DNA of 64,000 nt from Vibrio casei (GTDB lineage: Bacteria > Pseudomonadota > Gammaproteobacteria > Enterobacterales > Vibrionaceae), in contig NZ_AP018680.1 of assembly GCF_002218025.2 (NCBI RefSeq), positions 930,001 through 994,000 of the forward strand, written 5' to 3'. The translations under genes and the position numbers were made by a program. Of the stretch, positions 9,592 to 19,513 are shown piece by piece; position 1 is the stretch's first letter, and each line of letters starts with the position of its first letter. The notes beneath the pieces were generated by a model. The model was not told the origin of the DNA and did no database searches. It saw nothing but the letters and a program-made list of their open reading frames with translations.

Positions 9592-11109
9592 ATGTGTGGT
9601 ATTGTTGGAATCGTAGGGGTAACGCCTGTCAATCAATCGATTTATGATGCATTAACGGTATTGCAGCATCGCGGCCAAGATGCTGCAGGTATTATTACCA
9701 TAGATAGCAATCGTTTTCGTCTGCGTAAAGCCAATGGACTCGTGAAAGATGTGTTTGAAATGAAACACATGAAACGTTTGCAAGGCACTGTTGGAGTCGG
9801 TCATGTTCGTTATCCAACAGCGGGTAGTTCAAGTGCTTCTGAAGCTCAACCATTCTATGTCAATTCGCCTTATGGCATTACCCTTGCTCATAACGGTAAC
9901 CTAACTAACGCGAATGATATTCGTCAGTGGTTATTTGAACAGGGGCGTCGTCATGTGAACACCACTTCTGATTCTGAAGTTTTACTCAATATCTTAGCTC
10001 AAGAAATTGATGTATCAGAAAACTATCCACTGACTGAAGTGGATGTTTTTAATGCTATTAAGAAAGTTCATACGATAGTGAAGGGTGCTTATGCGGTGGC
10101 GGCGATGATTATTGGGCACGGTATGGTTGCTTTTCGTGATCCAAATGGCATTCGTCCATTGTGTTTAGGTAAGCGTGAATTAGCAGGTCGTACCGAGTAT
10201 ATGGTTGCCTCTGAATCGGTTGCGCTTGATGCTGTTGGTTTTGATTTTGTACGTGATGTTGCGCCTGGTGAAGCAATTTATGCCACCTTTGATGGTCAAT
10301 TGTTCAGTGAGCAGTGCGCTGAAGAGCCAAAACTTAATCCATGTATTTTTGAATTTGTTTATTTTGCTCGCCCTGATTCTTTTATCGATAAAATTTCGGT
10401 ATACAGTGCTCGTCTTGAAATGGGTAAAAAGTTGGGTGATAAAATTAAACGTGAATGGGATGACTTGGATATTGATGTGGTCATTCCTATCCCTGAAACT
10501 TCTTGTGATATCGCATTAGAAATCGCACAGCTGATTGACAAACCTTACCGTCAAGGTTTTGTGAAGAACCGTTATGTTGGTCGTACTTTCATTATGCCGG
10601 GACAACAGCAACGTAAAAAATCGGTTCGCCGGAAGTTGAATGCCATACGATCGGAGTTTAAAGGAAAGAATGTTCTTCTTGTTGATGACTCAATTGTTCG
10701 TGGGACAACGTCTGAGCAAATTATTGAGATGGCTCGAGATTCCGGCGCTAAAAATGTTTATATGGTGTCAGCAGCACCTGAAGTGCGTTTCCCTAACGTT
10801 TATGGCATCGACATGCCTAGTGCGAATGAATTAATTGCACATGGACGTGAGACGGATGAGATTTGTAAAATGATTGGTGCGGATGCATTGATGTTCCAAG
10901 ATCTTTCTGACTTAGTGTCAGCGGTTGGGATTGGTAATCCATCGGTAACGCAATTTGAGACTTCCGTATTCAGTGGTCATTATGTAACAGGGGATATTGA
11001 CCAAGCTTATTTAGATTTGATTGACTCTATTCGGAATGATGATGCGAAATTAGACCGTGATATGCAGGTGGATCTAGCGAATTTAGAGATGCATAACGAA
11101 GGCGCATAA
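9592..11109 (+). CDS. purF: Amidophosphoribosyltransferase
   Basis: First committed step of purine synthesis: transfers glutamine-derived ammonia to PRPP. Cys2 (MCGIVGIVG) becomes the N-terminal nucleophile after Met removal; the glutaminase domain fills about 1–235 and the phosphoribosyltransferase domain the rest, with the PRPP loop [17 protein letters not shown]. Length 505, as in E. coli. A terminator follows. Confidence 0.97.
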   Translation: MCGIVGIVGVTPVNQSIYDALTVLQHRGQDAAGIITIDSNRFRLRKANGLVKDVFEMKHMKRLQGTVGVGHVRYPTAGSSSASEAQPFYVNSPYGITLAHNGNLTNANDIRQWLFEQGRRHVNTTSDSEVLLNILAQEIDVSENYPLTEVDVFNAIKKVHTIVKGAYAVAAMIIGHGMVAFRDPNGIRPLCLGKRELAGRTEYMVASESVALDAVGFDFVRDVAPGEAIYATFDGQLFSEQCAEEPKLNPCIFEFVYFARPDSFIDKISVYSARLEMGKKLGDKIKREWDDLDIDVVIPIPETSCDIALEIAQLIDKPYRQGFVKNRYVGRTFIMPGQQQRKKSVRRKLNAIRSEFKGKNVLLVDDSIVRGTTSEQIIEMARDSGAKNVYMVSAAPEVRFPNVYGIDMPSANELIAHGRETDEICKMIGADALMFQDLSDLVSAVGIGNPSVTQFETSVFSGHYVTGDIDQAYLDLIDSIRNDDAKLDRDMQVDLANLEMHNEGA

Positions 11110-11129
11110 TTCGATATTATGTTTGACTA

Positions 11130-11161
11130 AAAAACCAGATCTATAAGAGGTCTGGTTTTTA
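11130..11161 (+). terminator. Terminator after purF
   Basis: Stem AAACCAGA / TCTGGTTT with an 11-nt loop, then a T tract. Confidence 0.85.
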
Positions 11162-11308
11162 TATTTAATGGCTAAGAAACAGAGAAAATAAACTTTACCT
11201 TTTGTTAAAAGATGTTTGAAAGCCCTTTGGTCGTTATGCCATATGGTTTTGCTTGTACACATGGTTGGTTTGTGGCAAAGCATAATGATGGAGGCTGGAA
11301 TAGTGTGA

Positions 11309-12196
11309 TTAAATCACTTCATGCTGAGCAATAAAATCAATCAACAAACGCACTTTTTCCGGTTGGTGGTTCTTATGATTATACAACATGTAGATCTCAC
11401 GAGAGTTGGCACTCCAATCATCTAGAACCCGAACTAAACGTCCCTCGTGTAAATAAGCTTCGACCATGACATCAGGCATGAGGCTAATGCCTAAGCCAAA
11501 GGTGCAGGCTTTCCGTACGACGTTTAATTCACTGGCTTCAAGGCGTCCTTTTTCATTGATAGTAATGTGTTCACCATGAGAGTTGCTCAATTGCCATTTT
11601 ACTAATGGTAGCCCTTTTAGTAACGCATGATGGCGTAAATCTTCGGCATGGTTTAGTTCGCCACAATCAGCAAGGTATTTAGGACTTGCGACTAAAACAT
11701 CTTTTACTTGATTGATCTTACGTGCGATAAGACTAGAGTCTCGTTGAGGACCGACTCTGAAAATGACGTCCCATTCAGTAGGATCAAGTTGATCGGCATA
11801 ATTAGTCATTGAGAGTTCGATGCGAATGTCAGGGTACTGAGCCATGAATTCGTTTAACATTGGCATAATCATACGTTTAGCTGTATTAGATGGCGCTGAA
11901 ATACGTAATTTACCCGATGCCCCTTTACATTCGTCAGAAATATTTTCAGTCGCTTCAGATAAACTTTTTAGTAGTGGAGAGCACTCATCGTAAAAACGTT
12001 GCCCAGCTTCTGTCAGAGAGAGTTTACGTGCATTACGATTGAGAAGCCTAAGGTTAACGGCTTCTTCAAGCGCTTGAATACGTCTTGTGATTGTTGCTAC
12101 AGGAATAGCCGTTTTTCGAGATGTTGCCGTATAACTACCGTTCTCAACCACTAATCGGAATAAATTTAAATCATCGAGTTTCATAGTACTAGACAC
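11309..12196 (-). CDS. LysR-family transcriptional regulator
   Basis: 295 residues with an N-terminal winged helix-turn-helix (about 5–64, DLNLFRLVVENGSYTATSRK) and a type-2 periplasmic-binding-like effector domain (about 90–290). The ligand and target genes cannot be read from the sequence. It diverges from the response-regulator gene across a 382-bp AT-rich region where autoregulation would be expected. Confidence 0.85.
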   Translation of the reverse strand: MSSTMKLDDLNLFRLVVENGSYTATSRKTAIPVATITRRIQALEEAVNLRLLNRNARKLSLTEAGQRFYDECSPLLKSLSEATENISDECKGASGKLRISAPSNTAKRMIMPMLNEFMAQYPDIRIELSMTNYADQLDPTEWDVIFRVGPQRDSSLIARKINQVKDVLVASPKYLADCGELNHAEDLRHHALLKGLPLVKWQLSNSHGEHITINEKGRLEASELNVVRKACTFGLGISLMPDVMVEAYLHEGRLVRVLDDWSANSREIYMLYNHKNHQPEKVRLLIDFIAQHEVI

Positions 12197-12578
12197 TTAT
12201 AGAGATCTTTTGGTTAGCGCCAGTGTAACTGAACAAATGGGGTTTGGGTTGTCTCATATCAATTTTATTTCTAATTTTGAAACCAATCATTGCAGTTTTG
12301 CCTACAATTAGAGTTTGAAGTTGGGCCATTTCGTTACTATTTTTATATAAGTAATGTGCATCAGCGCAGGATATTATTTTTATGTTTCTTGATCATTAGA
12401 TAGATAGAACATGCGTTTAATGATTTTTTTGTTAAATGTTTCACATCAACGGTAAAGATGAGGAACTAAAAGTACAGTATTATGTTCAAATTTATCAATT
12501 AAAGTTACAAAAGGTAAAAGAGCCATTTGTTTGTATTCGCAGTTAGGAAACTAACCATTACCAAGAGGTTCTTCCAAT
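12197..12578. other. Divergent intergenic region, lysR / rssB-like
   Basis: 382 bp, AT-rich, no open frame with a credible start. It must hold both divergent promoters. I see no strong palindrome or recognisable operator. Confidence 0.5.
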
Positions 12579-13679
12579 ATGCATAACTCAACCTCTCAAG
12601 TCCAGAGAGTTCATTTAGCGCTAGGTAGTTCGATGCAGACCATTATGCTAGTGGATGATGATCCTATTTTCAGGAGCATGATTTCCTCTTATCTTCAAAA
12701 ACTTGATTTCGATGTGATGGAAGCAGGTGATGGTTTAGAGGCATTACAGCTATTACGCGATCACGTTCCTGATCTTATTATTTGTGATTTAAACATGCCC
12801 ATTATGAGTGGCATTGAATTGGTTGAAGAAGTCAGTTGGCAGTTCCCTATGCTGCCTATGATTGTGGTTTCTGCAACCGAAGACATGAGTGATGTAGCGC
12901 GTGTATTGCGTTTTGGAATTAAAGATTTCTTAACAAAACCGATTACAAAGTTGGATCATTTTACCGATGCAATAAAAACAACCTTGGATGAATCTCAAAA
13001 TAATCCTAGTGTGGTACGAGATTTTTCAAGCCAATGGTTTAGAGTCGATTCGTCTGGCGTAGTAGCTGAAGAAACGGAGTTGTACTGGCATTTAAATCAT
13101 TTAAAAGATAACACGGTAACGGCTAGAGACCTACTGCACGCACTACAGCCAGAAAGAGATACACAACAAGGTGATTGGAAATGCAGTTATTTGATCCTTC
13201 AATCGTCGGAAAATATGCCGTTGGTTTTTGACTATTCATGGCTTATGGATGGGCGATTTGCTTTTTATTTAGTTGATTCCTCTGCTGGCGGAGATAACGG
13301 TGTTGGTACGGCACTATTAGTTCGTGCTTTGTTTAATGACTTTTTAAGAACCCGAAAACGTTGCCATTCAGATTTAAAAGATCTGGCTGAAGCGATAGAA
13401 AAAGGGATCGGTTGTACTCAATGCGCGGATCCTATTCCTGCTATTTTTGGTATTGCTGATATGGTCGAAGGTACCATTTCAATTTTGCCTGCCGGAATTA
13501 AAAGTAATTGGATGCAGCAAGGAAAAAATCAGGCGATTGAAATGGGCATTAAGCTTGGTGAGGGTTGTACTAAGAATTTTGTTACGAGTGATTTACCGAT
13601 GAAAAAAGGTGGAGAGCTGGTGTTGAGTGAACTTGGTGTAAGAAGCTTTAAATTATCGATAAAAAACACCAATAGTTGA
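12579..13679 (+). CDS. rssB: RssB-like response regulator with PP2C-like output domain
   Basis: Receiver domain at about 20–140 with the acidic pair in MLVDDDP, phospho-acceptor Asp in ICDLNMP and the conserved Lys in FLTKPITK; the C-terminal half (about 190–360) looks like a PP2C-type phosphatase fold lacking a clear set of metal aspartates, as in RssB, the adaptor that delivers RpoS to ClpXP. The first in-frame ATG was kept because AAGAGG precedes it; an internal ATG at 12633 would start nearer the receiver domain. An active PP2C protein of another pathway is the alternative. Confidence 0.65.
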   Translation: MHNSTSQVQRVHLALGSSMQTIMLVDDDPIFRSMISSYLQKLDFDVMEAGDGLEALQLLRDHVPDLIICDLNMPIMSGIELVEEVSWQFPMLPMIVVSATEDMSDVARVLRFGIKDFLTKPITKLDHFTDAIKTTLDESQNNPSVVRDFSSQWFRVDSSGVVAEETELYWHLNHLKDNTVTARDLLHALQPERDTQQGDWKCSYLILQSSENMPLVFDYSWLMDGRFAFYLVDSSAGGDNGVGTALLVRALFNDFLRTRKRCHSDLKDLAEAIEKGIGCTQCADPIPAIFGIADMVEGTISILPAGIKSNWMQQGKNQAIEMGIKLGEGCTKNFVTSDLPMKKGGELVLSELGVRSFKLSIKNTNS

Positions 13680-13821
13680 TGTTGGAAAATATTGTGTTAA
13701 TAACATGGGGAATTATGAAGCACAGTCGTTTTTTTGTTTATAACCTTACATTTCGTATGTTTTTGTTGGTATCGGCTTCGATTATATTATGCTTTCAAAA
13801 TCTTATAACGAGGGAACGATT

Positions 13822-13944
13822 GTGGCAGACGAAAATTTTAAAGAACCATTTAACTTGTTTTATTTTTTAGGCGTGATTGTGGCTTTACTTTTACCAACGC
13901 TTCCTGCAACACTTACATGGATTAATATGTTAACCCAAAATTAA
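13822..13944 (+). CDS. Small single-span membrane protein, 40 residues
   Basis: GTG-started reading frame preceded by GAGGG. The product begins MADENFKEPFNLFYF, has one hydrophobic segment (about 16–30, LGVIVALLLPTLPATL) and ends NMLTQN. It lies just before the DUF454 gene, with which it may be co-transcribed. I do not know its function. Translation is inferred only from the ribosome site and plausible composition. Confidence 0.5.
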   Translation: MADENFKEPFNLFYFLGVIVALLLPTLPATLTWINMLTQN

Positions 13945-13987
13945 TGCTAGCTACTGCGCTAAGCTTATGTAAGGAACTTGTCCCATC

Positions 13988-14383
13988 ATACGTAAATTTT
14001 TGTTGAATGTTGTTGGTGGCTTAGCGCTTGTTCTTGGAATTCTAGGTATCTTCCTTCCTTTATTGCCGACGACGCCATTCTTATTATTGGCGAGTGCCTG
14101 TTTCATGCGAAGTAATGAAAAGTTTCATTACTGGATTCACCATCACCCACAACTTGGGCCTATCATTGATAATTGGAATGATCATAAAGCGGTAAGTTCA
14201 GCCATGAAAAAGCGTGGTTTTTTCTTGCTAATAATCAGTTTTCTGTTTTCATTCTTTATGGTACCAATTTGGTGGATGAAATTTGGCGTCTTAGTTGGTT
14301 TCACCTTCTTGTTTTTCTTCTTTTATCGCTTACCGGTTCATGATCCTGTTTCAAGAGTTGCCGAGGTTGATGAAAATCACTAA
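13988..14383 (+). CDS. DUF454 (YbaN-like) inner-membrane protein
   Basis: Short polytopic membrane protein, recognisable from the family segment GIFLPLLPTTPFLLLASACF and the WIHHHPQLGPIIDNW motif. Hydrophobic spans lie near the N-terminus and at about 80–115. Family members usually begin M-K/R-K-F-L-L-N; here that reading (RKFLLN) is preserved in frame but the codon at the expected start is ATA (13988), with AAGGA about 12 bases upstream. The first standard start is TTG at 14000, which would drop four residues. It precedes apt, as ybaN does in E. coli. Function unknown. Confidence 0.8.
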   Translation: MRKFLLNVVGGLALVLGILGIFLPLLPTTPFLLLASACFMRSNEKFHYWIHHHPQLGPIIDNWNDHKAVSSAMKKRGFFLLIISFLFSFFMVPIWWMKFGVLVGFTFLFFFFYRLPVHDPVSRVAEVDENH

Positions 14384-14474
14384 CATACTTGTCATTATTA
14401 AGCATTAAACCATTACGACATGAGTGAGGAATGATAAAATCACCCTTAGCGTAATTAACTAAAAGAACTTCATT

Positions 14475-15020
14475 ATGACAACGGACACCACCGCATTTAT
14501 TCGCTCTAGCATTAAAACGATTCCAGACTACCCTAAAAAAGGCATTTTATTTCGTGATGTCACAAGTTTGATGGAAGACCCGAAAGCCTACCAAGCCACC
14601 ATTCAGCTTCTTGTTGAAAAATACCAATCAATGGGATTTACGAAAGTGGTAGGGACAGAAGCTCGCGGTTTTCTATTTGGTGCCCCTCTGGCTTTAGAGT
14701 TAGGTTTAGGTTTTGTACCTGTGCGTAAACCGGGCAAGCTACCCCGTGAAACATTGTCACAGTCTTATGAACTTGAGTATGGAACGGATGTGCTAGAAAT
14801 TCACACCGATGCGATTCATGAAGGTGACAAAGTACTTGTGGTTGATGATTTATTAGCAACTGGTGGTACGATTGAAGCAACCGTGAAATTGATACGTAAG
14901 TTAGGTGGCGATGTTTCTCATGCTGCTTTTGTTATTAACTTACCTGATATTGGTGGCGAAGAAAAATTAGTAAAATTAGGTTTGGATGTTTACAGTATTT
15001 GTGAGTTTGATGGGCACTAA
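14475..15020 (+). CDS. apt: Adenine phosphoribosyltransferase
   Basis: Salvages adenine to AMP with PRPP. The PRPP-binding loop [13 protein letters not shown] lies at about 121–133, with the family segments [13 protein letters not shown] and [12 protein letters not shown] upstream. Length 181, close to E. coli. The apt–dnaX–ybaB–recR order is the usual gammaproteobacterial one. Confidence 0.96.
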   Translation: MTTDTTAFIRSSIKTIPDYPKKGILFRDVTSLMEDPKAYQATIQLLVEKYQSMGFTKVVGTEARGFLFGAPLALELGLGFVPVRKPGKLPRETLSQSYELEYGTDVLEIHTDAIHEGDKVLVVDDLLATGGTIEATVKLIRKLGGDVSHAAFVINLPDIGGEEKLVKLGLDVYSICEFDGH

Positions 15021-15038
15021 TACCTTTTATATTGAATG

Positions 15039-15076
15039 TACCCAAGTAATTTCAAGATGCAGAGTTTACTTGGGTA
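15039..15076. repeat. Intergenic palindromic repeat before dnaX
   Basis: TACCCAAGTAA / TTACTTGGGTA inverted repeat enclosing TTTCAAGATGCAGAG. The ACCCAAGTAA...CAAGATGC theme recurs between genes in many vibrios and relatives. Partial matches appear near 27069 (acccaagtaag) and 32021 (tacttgggtgt). Confidence 0.7.
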
Positions 15077-15115
15077 TAGAAGCAGTCAGTTAGAGTCACA
15101 TAACCGGAATTATTG

Positions 15116-17287
15116 ATGAGTTATTTAGCGTTAGCAAGAAAATGGCGACCTACAAAGTTTGAAAATGTAGTAGGGCAAAGCCATGTTATTACTGCATTAG
15201 AGAATGCTTTGAAGCAAAATAGGTTGCATCACGCTTATTTATTCAGCGGTACTCGCGGTGTAGGTAAAACGTCGATTGGTCGATTGTTTGCTAAAGGCCT
15301 TAATTGTGAAACTGGCATCACTGACAATCCGTGTGGCGTATGTGATAGCTGCATTGAAATCGATCAAGGTCGCTATGTTGATTTACTTGAAATCGATGCA
15401 GCCTCAAGAACGAAAGTCGAAGATACAAGAGAGCTTTTGGATAATGTCCAATACAAGCCCGCTCGTGGTCGCTTTAAAGTATATTTGATCGATGAAGTTC
15501 ACATGCTATCGCGTCATAGTTTTAATGCTTTATTAAAAACGTTAGAAGAGCCACCAGAATACGTTAAGTTTTTATTAGCGACTACTGATCCTCAAAAATT
15601 GCCGGTTACTATTTTATCGCGTTGCTTACAATTTCATTTAAAGCCTATCAGTTCCGAAGAAATCCATGAACAGCTTGATCTTGTGCTTGGTGAGGAAAGA
15701 ATCACTTCAGAGCCAAGAGCTCTAAGCTTAATTTCTCATGCAGCAGATGGCAGTATGCGTGATGCACTCAGTTTATCCGATCAAGCTATTGCGTTGGGGA
15801 ACGGTCATATTGACAGTGCAACGGTTTCCAATATGCTGGGTACACTCGATACCGAGCAAGCGATATTGTTGTTAGAGGCCATCAGCAGCCAGCAACCACA
15901 AGTTGCTATGGATTGTTTAAACCACTTAGCGGCCAATGGAATTGCTTGGGATGGCTTGCTTAAAGAATTGAGTTCTCAATTACACCGTATTGCTATGTAT
16001 CAAGCGTTACCAGCTAGCCTTGATAAAGAACAACCAGATGCTGAGCGAATTGAGTTATTGAGCCAAGCGTTAAGTCCTCAAGATATACAGCTGTACTATC
16101 AAATGACGCTAAAAGGCCGTCAAGATTTATCATTATCGCCTAATGAGAAAATGGCTGCGGAAATGCTAGTATTACGCATGCTGGCATTTCGCCCAGCGCA
16201 ATCGGTTAACGCGAACCCTATCATCACATCTCAACCACAAACTATGTCAGTACCTGTGGTTGAATCGCAACGTCAAATGACACATCCTTCTACAAAAGTG
16301 AACCAGTCGTCTTCGGATGCAGCGGCGCAGCATATTCCGCCTTCTCGTTCTCAGTCGATGATGAAATCACCTGTGATAGAAAATACGGACAGTCAGCAAT
16401 GGCTAAGGAATGAGTCTGTTCCTGCTGAAAACCATATGGAAAAAGGTGATCATTCAGCGGCAAGTGGTACACCACCACAAAATCAGACTCAAGCGGTTTC
16501 GTCCTTGGTAGATAAAAAACAATCAGAGGTTATTTCATCACCTTTGACTGGTTTAAGGCACCAGCTTCGCAGTAAGCGTCAGAATTTACGTACCACTCCG
16601 GCTGCGAGTGAATCTGCAAAAAAGAATGATGCGGCACCTGTCAGCCCGACTAAAACTTCAGTATTAGATCGTATTGCGAGTAAGCATACGGCAGCTGCGG
16701 TTGAAGCGCTACAGGGGTCGCCAATGTCATCAAACGGAACGCCAATTTCTGGTGTAGGTAAAGCTGAAACCGGTAATGAACCCTACCAATGGACACCAGC
16801 GCAGCCAGAAGCGTTTATTATTGAGAATAATGAACTTACTCCAACACAAATTAAACGTGCATTGGAACACATCAAAACGCCAGAAATGGTCGAAAAACTA
16901 TTGAATGAATCGATTAAACAAGATCCTTGGGCAGCCATTATTCAACAATTGAATACCGCTAAAATGGTTGAACAACTTGCATTGAATTCAACGTATGTAA
17001 AAAATGATGAAAAAATCACATTAACGTTGCGCTCCGAACAAGCTCACCTTAATACATCTAAGGCACAGCAGGCGCTGAACGAGGTATTATCTCAGTATTT
17101 CCAGCAAACGTGTGAGCTTATTATTCATATCGGTGAAGACGGCGTGACCCCGTTGGAATTGCGTGAAAATTTATATCAAGAAAAGTTAAAGCAAGCATTT
17201 GTCAGTTTAGCGGCGGATCCTAATATTCAATTTTTTCAAAAACGATTTTCAGCAGAAATTGATAATGAAAGTGTTCGACCGATATAA
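15116..17287 (+). CDS. dnaX: DNA polymerase III subunits tau and gamma
   Basis: Clamp-loader ATPase; tau also joins the core polymerases and DnaB. Walker A is GTRGVGKTS, the zinc module has the four cysteines of CETGITDNPCGVCDSC, and the Walker B region is LIDEVHM. AAA+ domains fill about 1–365, followed by a Gln/Ser-rich linker and the tau C-terminal domains. Tau is 723 residues from the ATG at 15116. A programmed frameshift at 16618 would yield a 504-residue gamma. Confidence 0.96.
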   Translation: MSYLALARKWRPTKFENVVGQSHVITALENALKQNRLHHAYLFSGTRGVGKTSIGRLFAKGLNCETGITDNPCGVCDSCIEIDQGRYVDLLEIDAASRTKVEDTRELLDNVQYKPARGRFKVYLIDEVHMLSRHSFNALLKTLEEPPEYVKFLLATTDPQKLPVTILSRCLQFHLKPISSEEIHEQLDLVLGEERITSEPRALSLISHAADGSMRDALSLSDQAIALGNGHIDSATVSNMLGTLDTEQAILLLEAISSQQPQVAMDCLNHLAANGIAWDGLLKELSSQLHRIAMYQALPASLDKEQPDAERIELLSQALSPQDIQLYYQMTLKGRQDLSLSPNEKMAAEMLVLRMLAFRPAQSVNANPIITSQPQTMSVPVVESQRQMTHPSTKVNQSSSDAAAQHIPPSRSQSMMKSPVIENTDSQQWLRNESVPAENHMEKGDHSAASGTPPQNQTQAVSSLVDKKQSEVISSPLTGLRHQLRSKRQNLRTTPAASESAKKNDAAPVSPTKTSVLDRIASKHTAAAVEALQGSPMSSNGTPISGVGKAETGNEPYQWTPAQPEAFIIENNELTPTQIKRALEHIKTPEMVEKLLNESIKQDPWAAIIQQLNTAKMVEQLALNSTYVKNDEKITLTLRSEQAHLNTSKAQQALNEVLSQYFQQTCELIIHIGEDGVTPLELRENLYQEKLKQAFVSLAADPNIQFFQKRFSAEIDNESVRPI
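16618..16629 (+). other. dnaX programmed -1 frameshift site
   Basis: The heptamer A AAA AAG sits in the exact phase (GCA AAA AAG) used in E. coli dnaX. A -1 slip gives Glu (GAA) then TGA, the same one-residue-then-stop outcome as E. coli gamma. An upstream GAGTGA could act as the weak Shine-Dalgarno-like stimulator; I did not find a clear downstream stem-loop. Confidence 0.85.
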
Positions 17288-17478
17288 CGATATCCTCATT
17301 TCATTTGAAGCGGCAACTTCAATTACTTTGGGGTATTCATTTATGGTGTTGAATTTTAGAAGAGTAAGGGTTGAAAGTTAATACTTTTAACCCAATTAAA
17401 GAAGTATCGATGTCATGGAGTTGAATCATCATATTCCGATTGGCAATCTATTATTTAGTTAACTGATGAGAGATTAAC

Positions 17479-17808
17479 ATGTTTGGTAAAGGCGGAATGG
17501 GCAACATGATGAAGCAAGCCCAGCAAATGCAAGAGCGCATGCAAAAGCTTCAAGAAGAAATTGCCAATATGGAAATTATTGGTGAATCTGGTGCAGGTCT
17601 TGTAAAAGTGACCATTACAGGCAGCCACAGTGTTCGTCGTGTAGAGATTGACGAAAGCTTGATGGAAGACGACAAAGAAATGCTAGAAGATTTGATTGCA
17701 GCTGCTTTCAATGATGCAGCGCGTCGTGTTGAAGAAACTCAGAAAGAGAAAATGGCGGGTGTGACTGGTGGAATGCAATTACCACCAGGTATGAAAATGC
17801 CATTTTAA
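17479..17808 (+). CDS. ybaB: YbaB/EbfC nucleoid-associated protein
   Basis: Small dimeric DNA-binding protein of 109 residues, recognised by [21 protein letters not shown], a helical N-terminus, and the [20 protein letters not shown] strand region. It lies between dnaX and recR, as nearly always in gammaproteobacteria. Confidence 0.95.
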   Translation: MFGKGGMGNMMKQAQQMQERMQKLQEEIANMEIIGESGAGLVKVTITGSHSVRRVEIDESLMEDDKEMLEDLIAAAFNDAARRVEETQKEKMAGVTGGMQLPPGMKMPF

Positions 17809-17905
17809 TAGATACGTTATGTATTGGTTAATCGAGTCGAATGTATTATCAAGCTGCAGCTTATTTATTAGGCTGCAGTTTTACGTTAAGCAGAAAGAGA
17901 AGTGA

Positions 17906-18505
17906 ATGCGAACTAGCAGCATGTTGGAACAATTAATGGAAGCTTTGCGTTGCTTACCGGGTGTTGGGCCTAAATCGGCGCAAAGAATGGCTTTCCATTT
18001 ATTACAGCGAAACCGTAAAGGTGGGTTACAACTTGCTGAAGCATTGTCGCAAGCGATGACCGAAATTGGCCATTGTGATCAATGCCGAACATTTACAGAG
18101 CAAGATACATGTCATATCTGTACTAACCCTAAACGCCAAGCAAATGGTCAAATGTGTGTGGTAGAAACGCCCGCAGATATTGCTGCCATTGAAGCTACAG
18201 GACAGTATTCAGGTCGATACTTTGTGCTAATGGGGCATTTATCCCCTTTAGACGGTATTGGGCCAAGTGATATTGGCTTAGATCTGCTGGATTATCGTTT
18301 AGCTCAAGGCGATATAGAAGAAGTTATTCTTGCTACCAATCCAACCGTTGAAGGTGAAGCAACTGCGCATTATATTGCTCAGTTATGTAAAGCTCATGAG
18401 GTTAATGCCAGTCGTATTGCTCATGGTGTACCAATGGGAGGAGAGCTTGAGCTGGTTGATGGAACCACGCTTTCACACTCATTGTTAGGTCGATTAAAAT
18501 TATAA
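17906..18505 (+). CDS. recR: Recombination mediator RecR
   Basis: Works with RecF and RecO to load RecA on gapped DNA. Helix-hairpin-helix [20 protein letters not shown] at about 12–31, a Cys4 zinc finger (CDQC...CHIC, about 57–72) and a Toprim domain from about 80. Length 199. An AGAGAAG ribosome site precedes the ATG. Confidence 0.96.
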   Translation: MRTSSMLEQLMEALRCLPGVGPKSAQRMAFHLLQRNRKGGLQLAEALSQAMTEIGHCDQCRTFTEQDTCHICTNPKRQANGQMCVVETPADIAAIEATGQYSGRYFVLMGHLSPLDGIGPSDIGLDLLDYRLAQGDIEEVILATNPTVEGEATAHYIAQLCKAHEVNASRIAHGVPMGGELELVDGTTLSHSLLGRLKL

Positions 18506-18540
18506 TTTGCATCAGTGCCTAGTGATCAAATATCGAATAC

Positions 18541-18789
18541 TTACGTCATAAGCTCTAGTTCGGTGATGATGCTAATCGCCTGCGCTGATGTTTCACCGCA
18601 TATGCTTGCTTCCGCTTTGAAATGATGACAAACAGCCGGTCGTTCTGGAGAGCCAAACAGGTTACATAAGTTATCATCATTCAGTTGAATGCAGCGAACT
18701 CCTGCCGGTTTCCCGTTTGGCATGCCAGGAATAGCTGATGAAATACTTGGAGCGATACAACACGCTCCACAGCCTAAGCGACAATCCAT
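18541..18789 (-). CDS. YkgJ-family cysteine-cluster protein
   Basis: About 82 residues starting MDCRLGCGACC, with cysteines arranged as CxxxCGxCC...C...C...CHHF, a pattern assumed to bind Zn or an Fe-S centre. I start at 18789 because GAGGC precedes it and the family begins here; the frame extends 26 residues further upstream without similarity. Role unknown. Confidence 0.8.
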   Translation of the reverse strand: MDCRLGCGACCIAPSISSAIPGMPNGKPAGVRCIQLNDDNLCNLFGSPERPAVCHHFKAEASICGETSAQAISIITELELMT

Positions 18790-18948
18790 CTTATTTTGCC
18801 TCGTTGAAAAGTGGGCGCAGATAGTAGCAAAATACCCATGATGAAAATAGTAGAACTTGAACTTCATCTATAAAAAGCGTATAAAACGCAACCTAGTTTG
18901 AGGTGTAAACCTCACATCCGTTTTAAATTGTTAGTTAAAGGCAACCTT

Positions 18949-19389
18949 ATGAATATTCCATTTTGGCAACGCAAAACACTGCAGCAAATGAGTGAGCAAG
19001 AATGGGAATCTTTATGTGATGGCTGTGGAAAGTGTTGCCTACATAAACTAATGGATGAAGATAGCGATAAAGTGTATTACACCAATGTGGCTTGCAGTTG
19101 GTTAAATAATAAGACTTGTGGTTGCAAAGATTACCCTAATCGTTTTGAGTCTGGTGAAGAGTGTTTAAAGCTCACAAGAGATAAAATTGATGAGTTCAAT
19201 TGGCTACCAGAAACGTGTTCGTACCGTTTACTTGCGGAAAATAAACCACTGCCTGAATGGCATCCTTTGATTACGGGCTCTAAGTCAGCCATGCACGCGG
19301 CGGGAGAAAGTGTTCGCAATAAAGTAGTGTATGAAATTGATGTCGTAGACTGGGAAGATCACATTTTAAATCATCCTAACAGAAAGTAA
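18949..19389 (+). CDS. ycgN: YcgN-family cysteine-cluster protein
   Basis: 146 residues starting [30 protein letters not shown], the YcgN signature, with further cysteines ([25 protein letters not shown]) suggesting a metal site. The upstream in-frame extension to 18898 is not conserved; the chosen ATG follows AAAGGC. Function unknown. Convergent with chaN. Confidence 0.88.
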   Translation: MNIPFWQRKTLQQMSEQEWESLCDGCGKCCLHKLMDEDSDKVYYTNVACSWLNNKTCGCKDYPNRFESGEECLKLTRDKIDEFNWLPETCSYRLLAENKPLPEWHPLITGSKSAMHAAGESVRNKVVYEIDVVDWEDHILNHPNRK

Positions 19390-19466
19390 GCCACATCGAG
19401 GTTTATAAGAGGTTGTGGCGACGCCATTAACCTATAGAAATAGATGAAACCTGTGTAATTAAACTT

Positions 19467-19512
19467 TGCCGTCACTCCGTCATCTTTATGGTGACAGAGT
19501 GGCGGCATTTTT
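19467..19512. terminator. Bidirectional-looking terminator between ycgN and chaN
   Basis: Long interrupted stem (TGCCG, CACTC and GTCA pairing with TGAC, GAGTG and CGGCA) with a T5 run on the plus side. It ends ycgN and may also block read-through from chaN. Confidence 0.8.
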
Positions 19513-19513
19513 A

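Noticed and set aside
13676..13870. 64-residue frame after the rssB-like gene
   Set aside because: The 40-residue GTG-started frame overlapping it in another phase has a better ribosome site and a coherent membrane segment.
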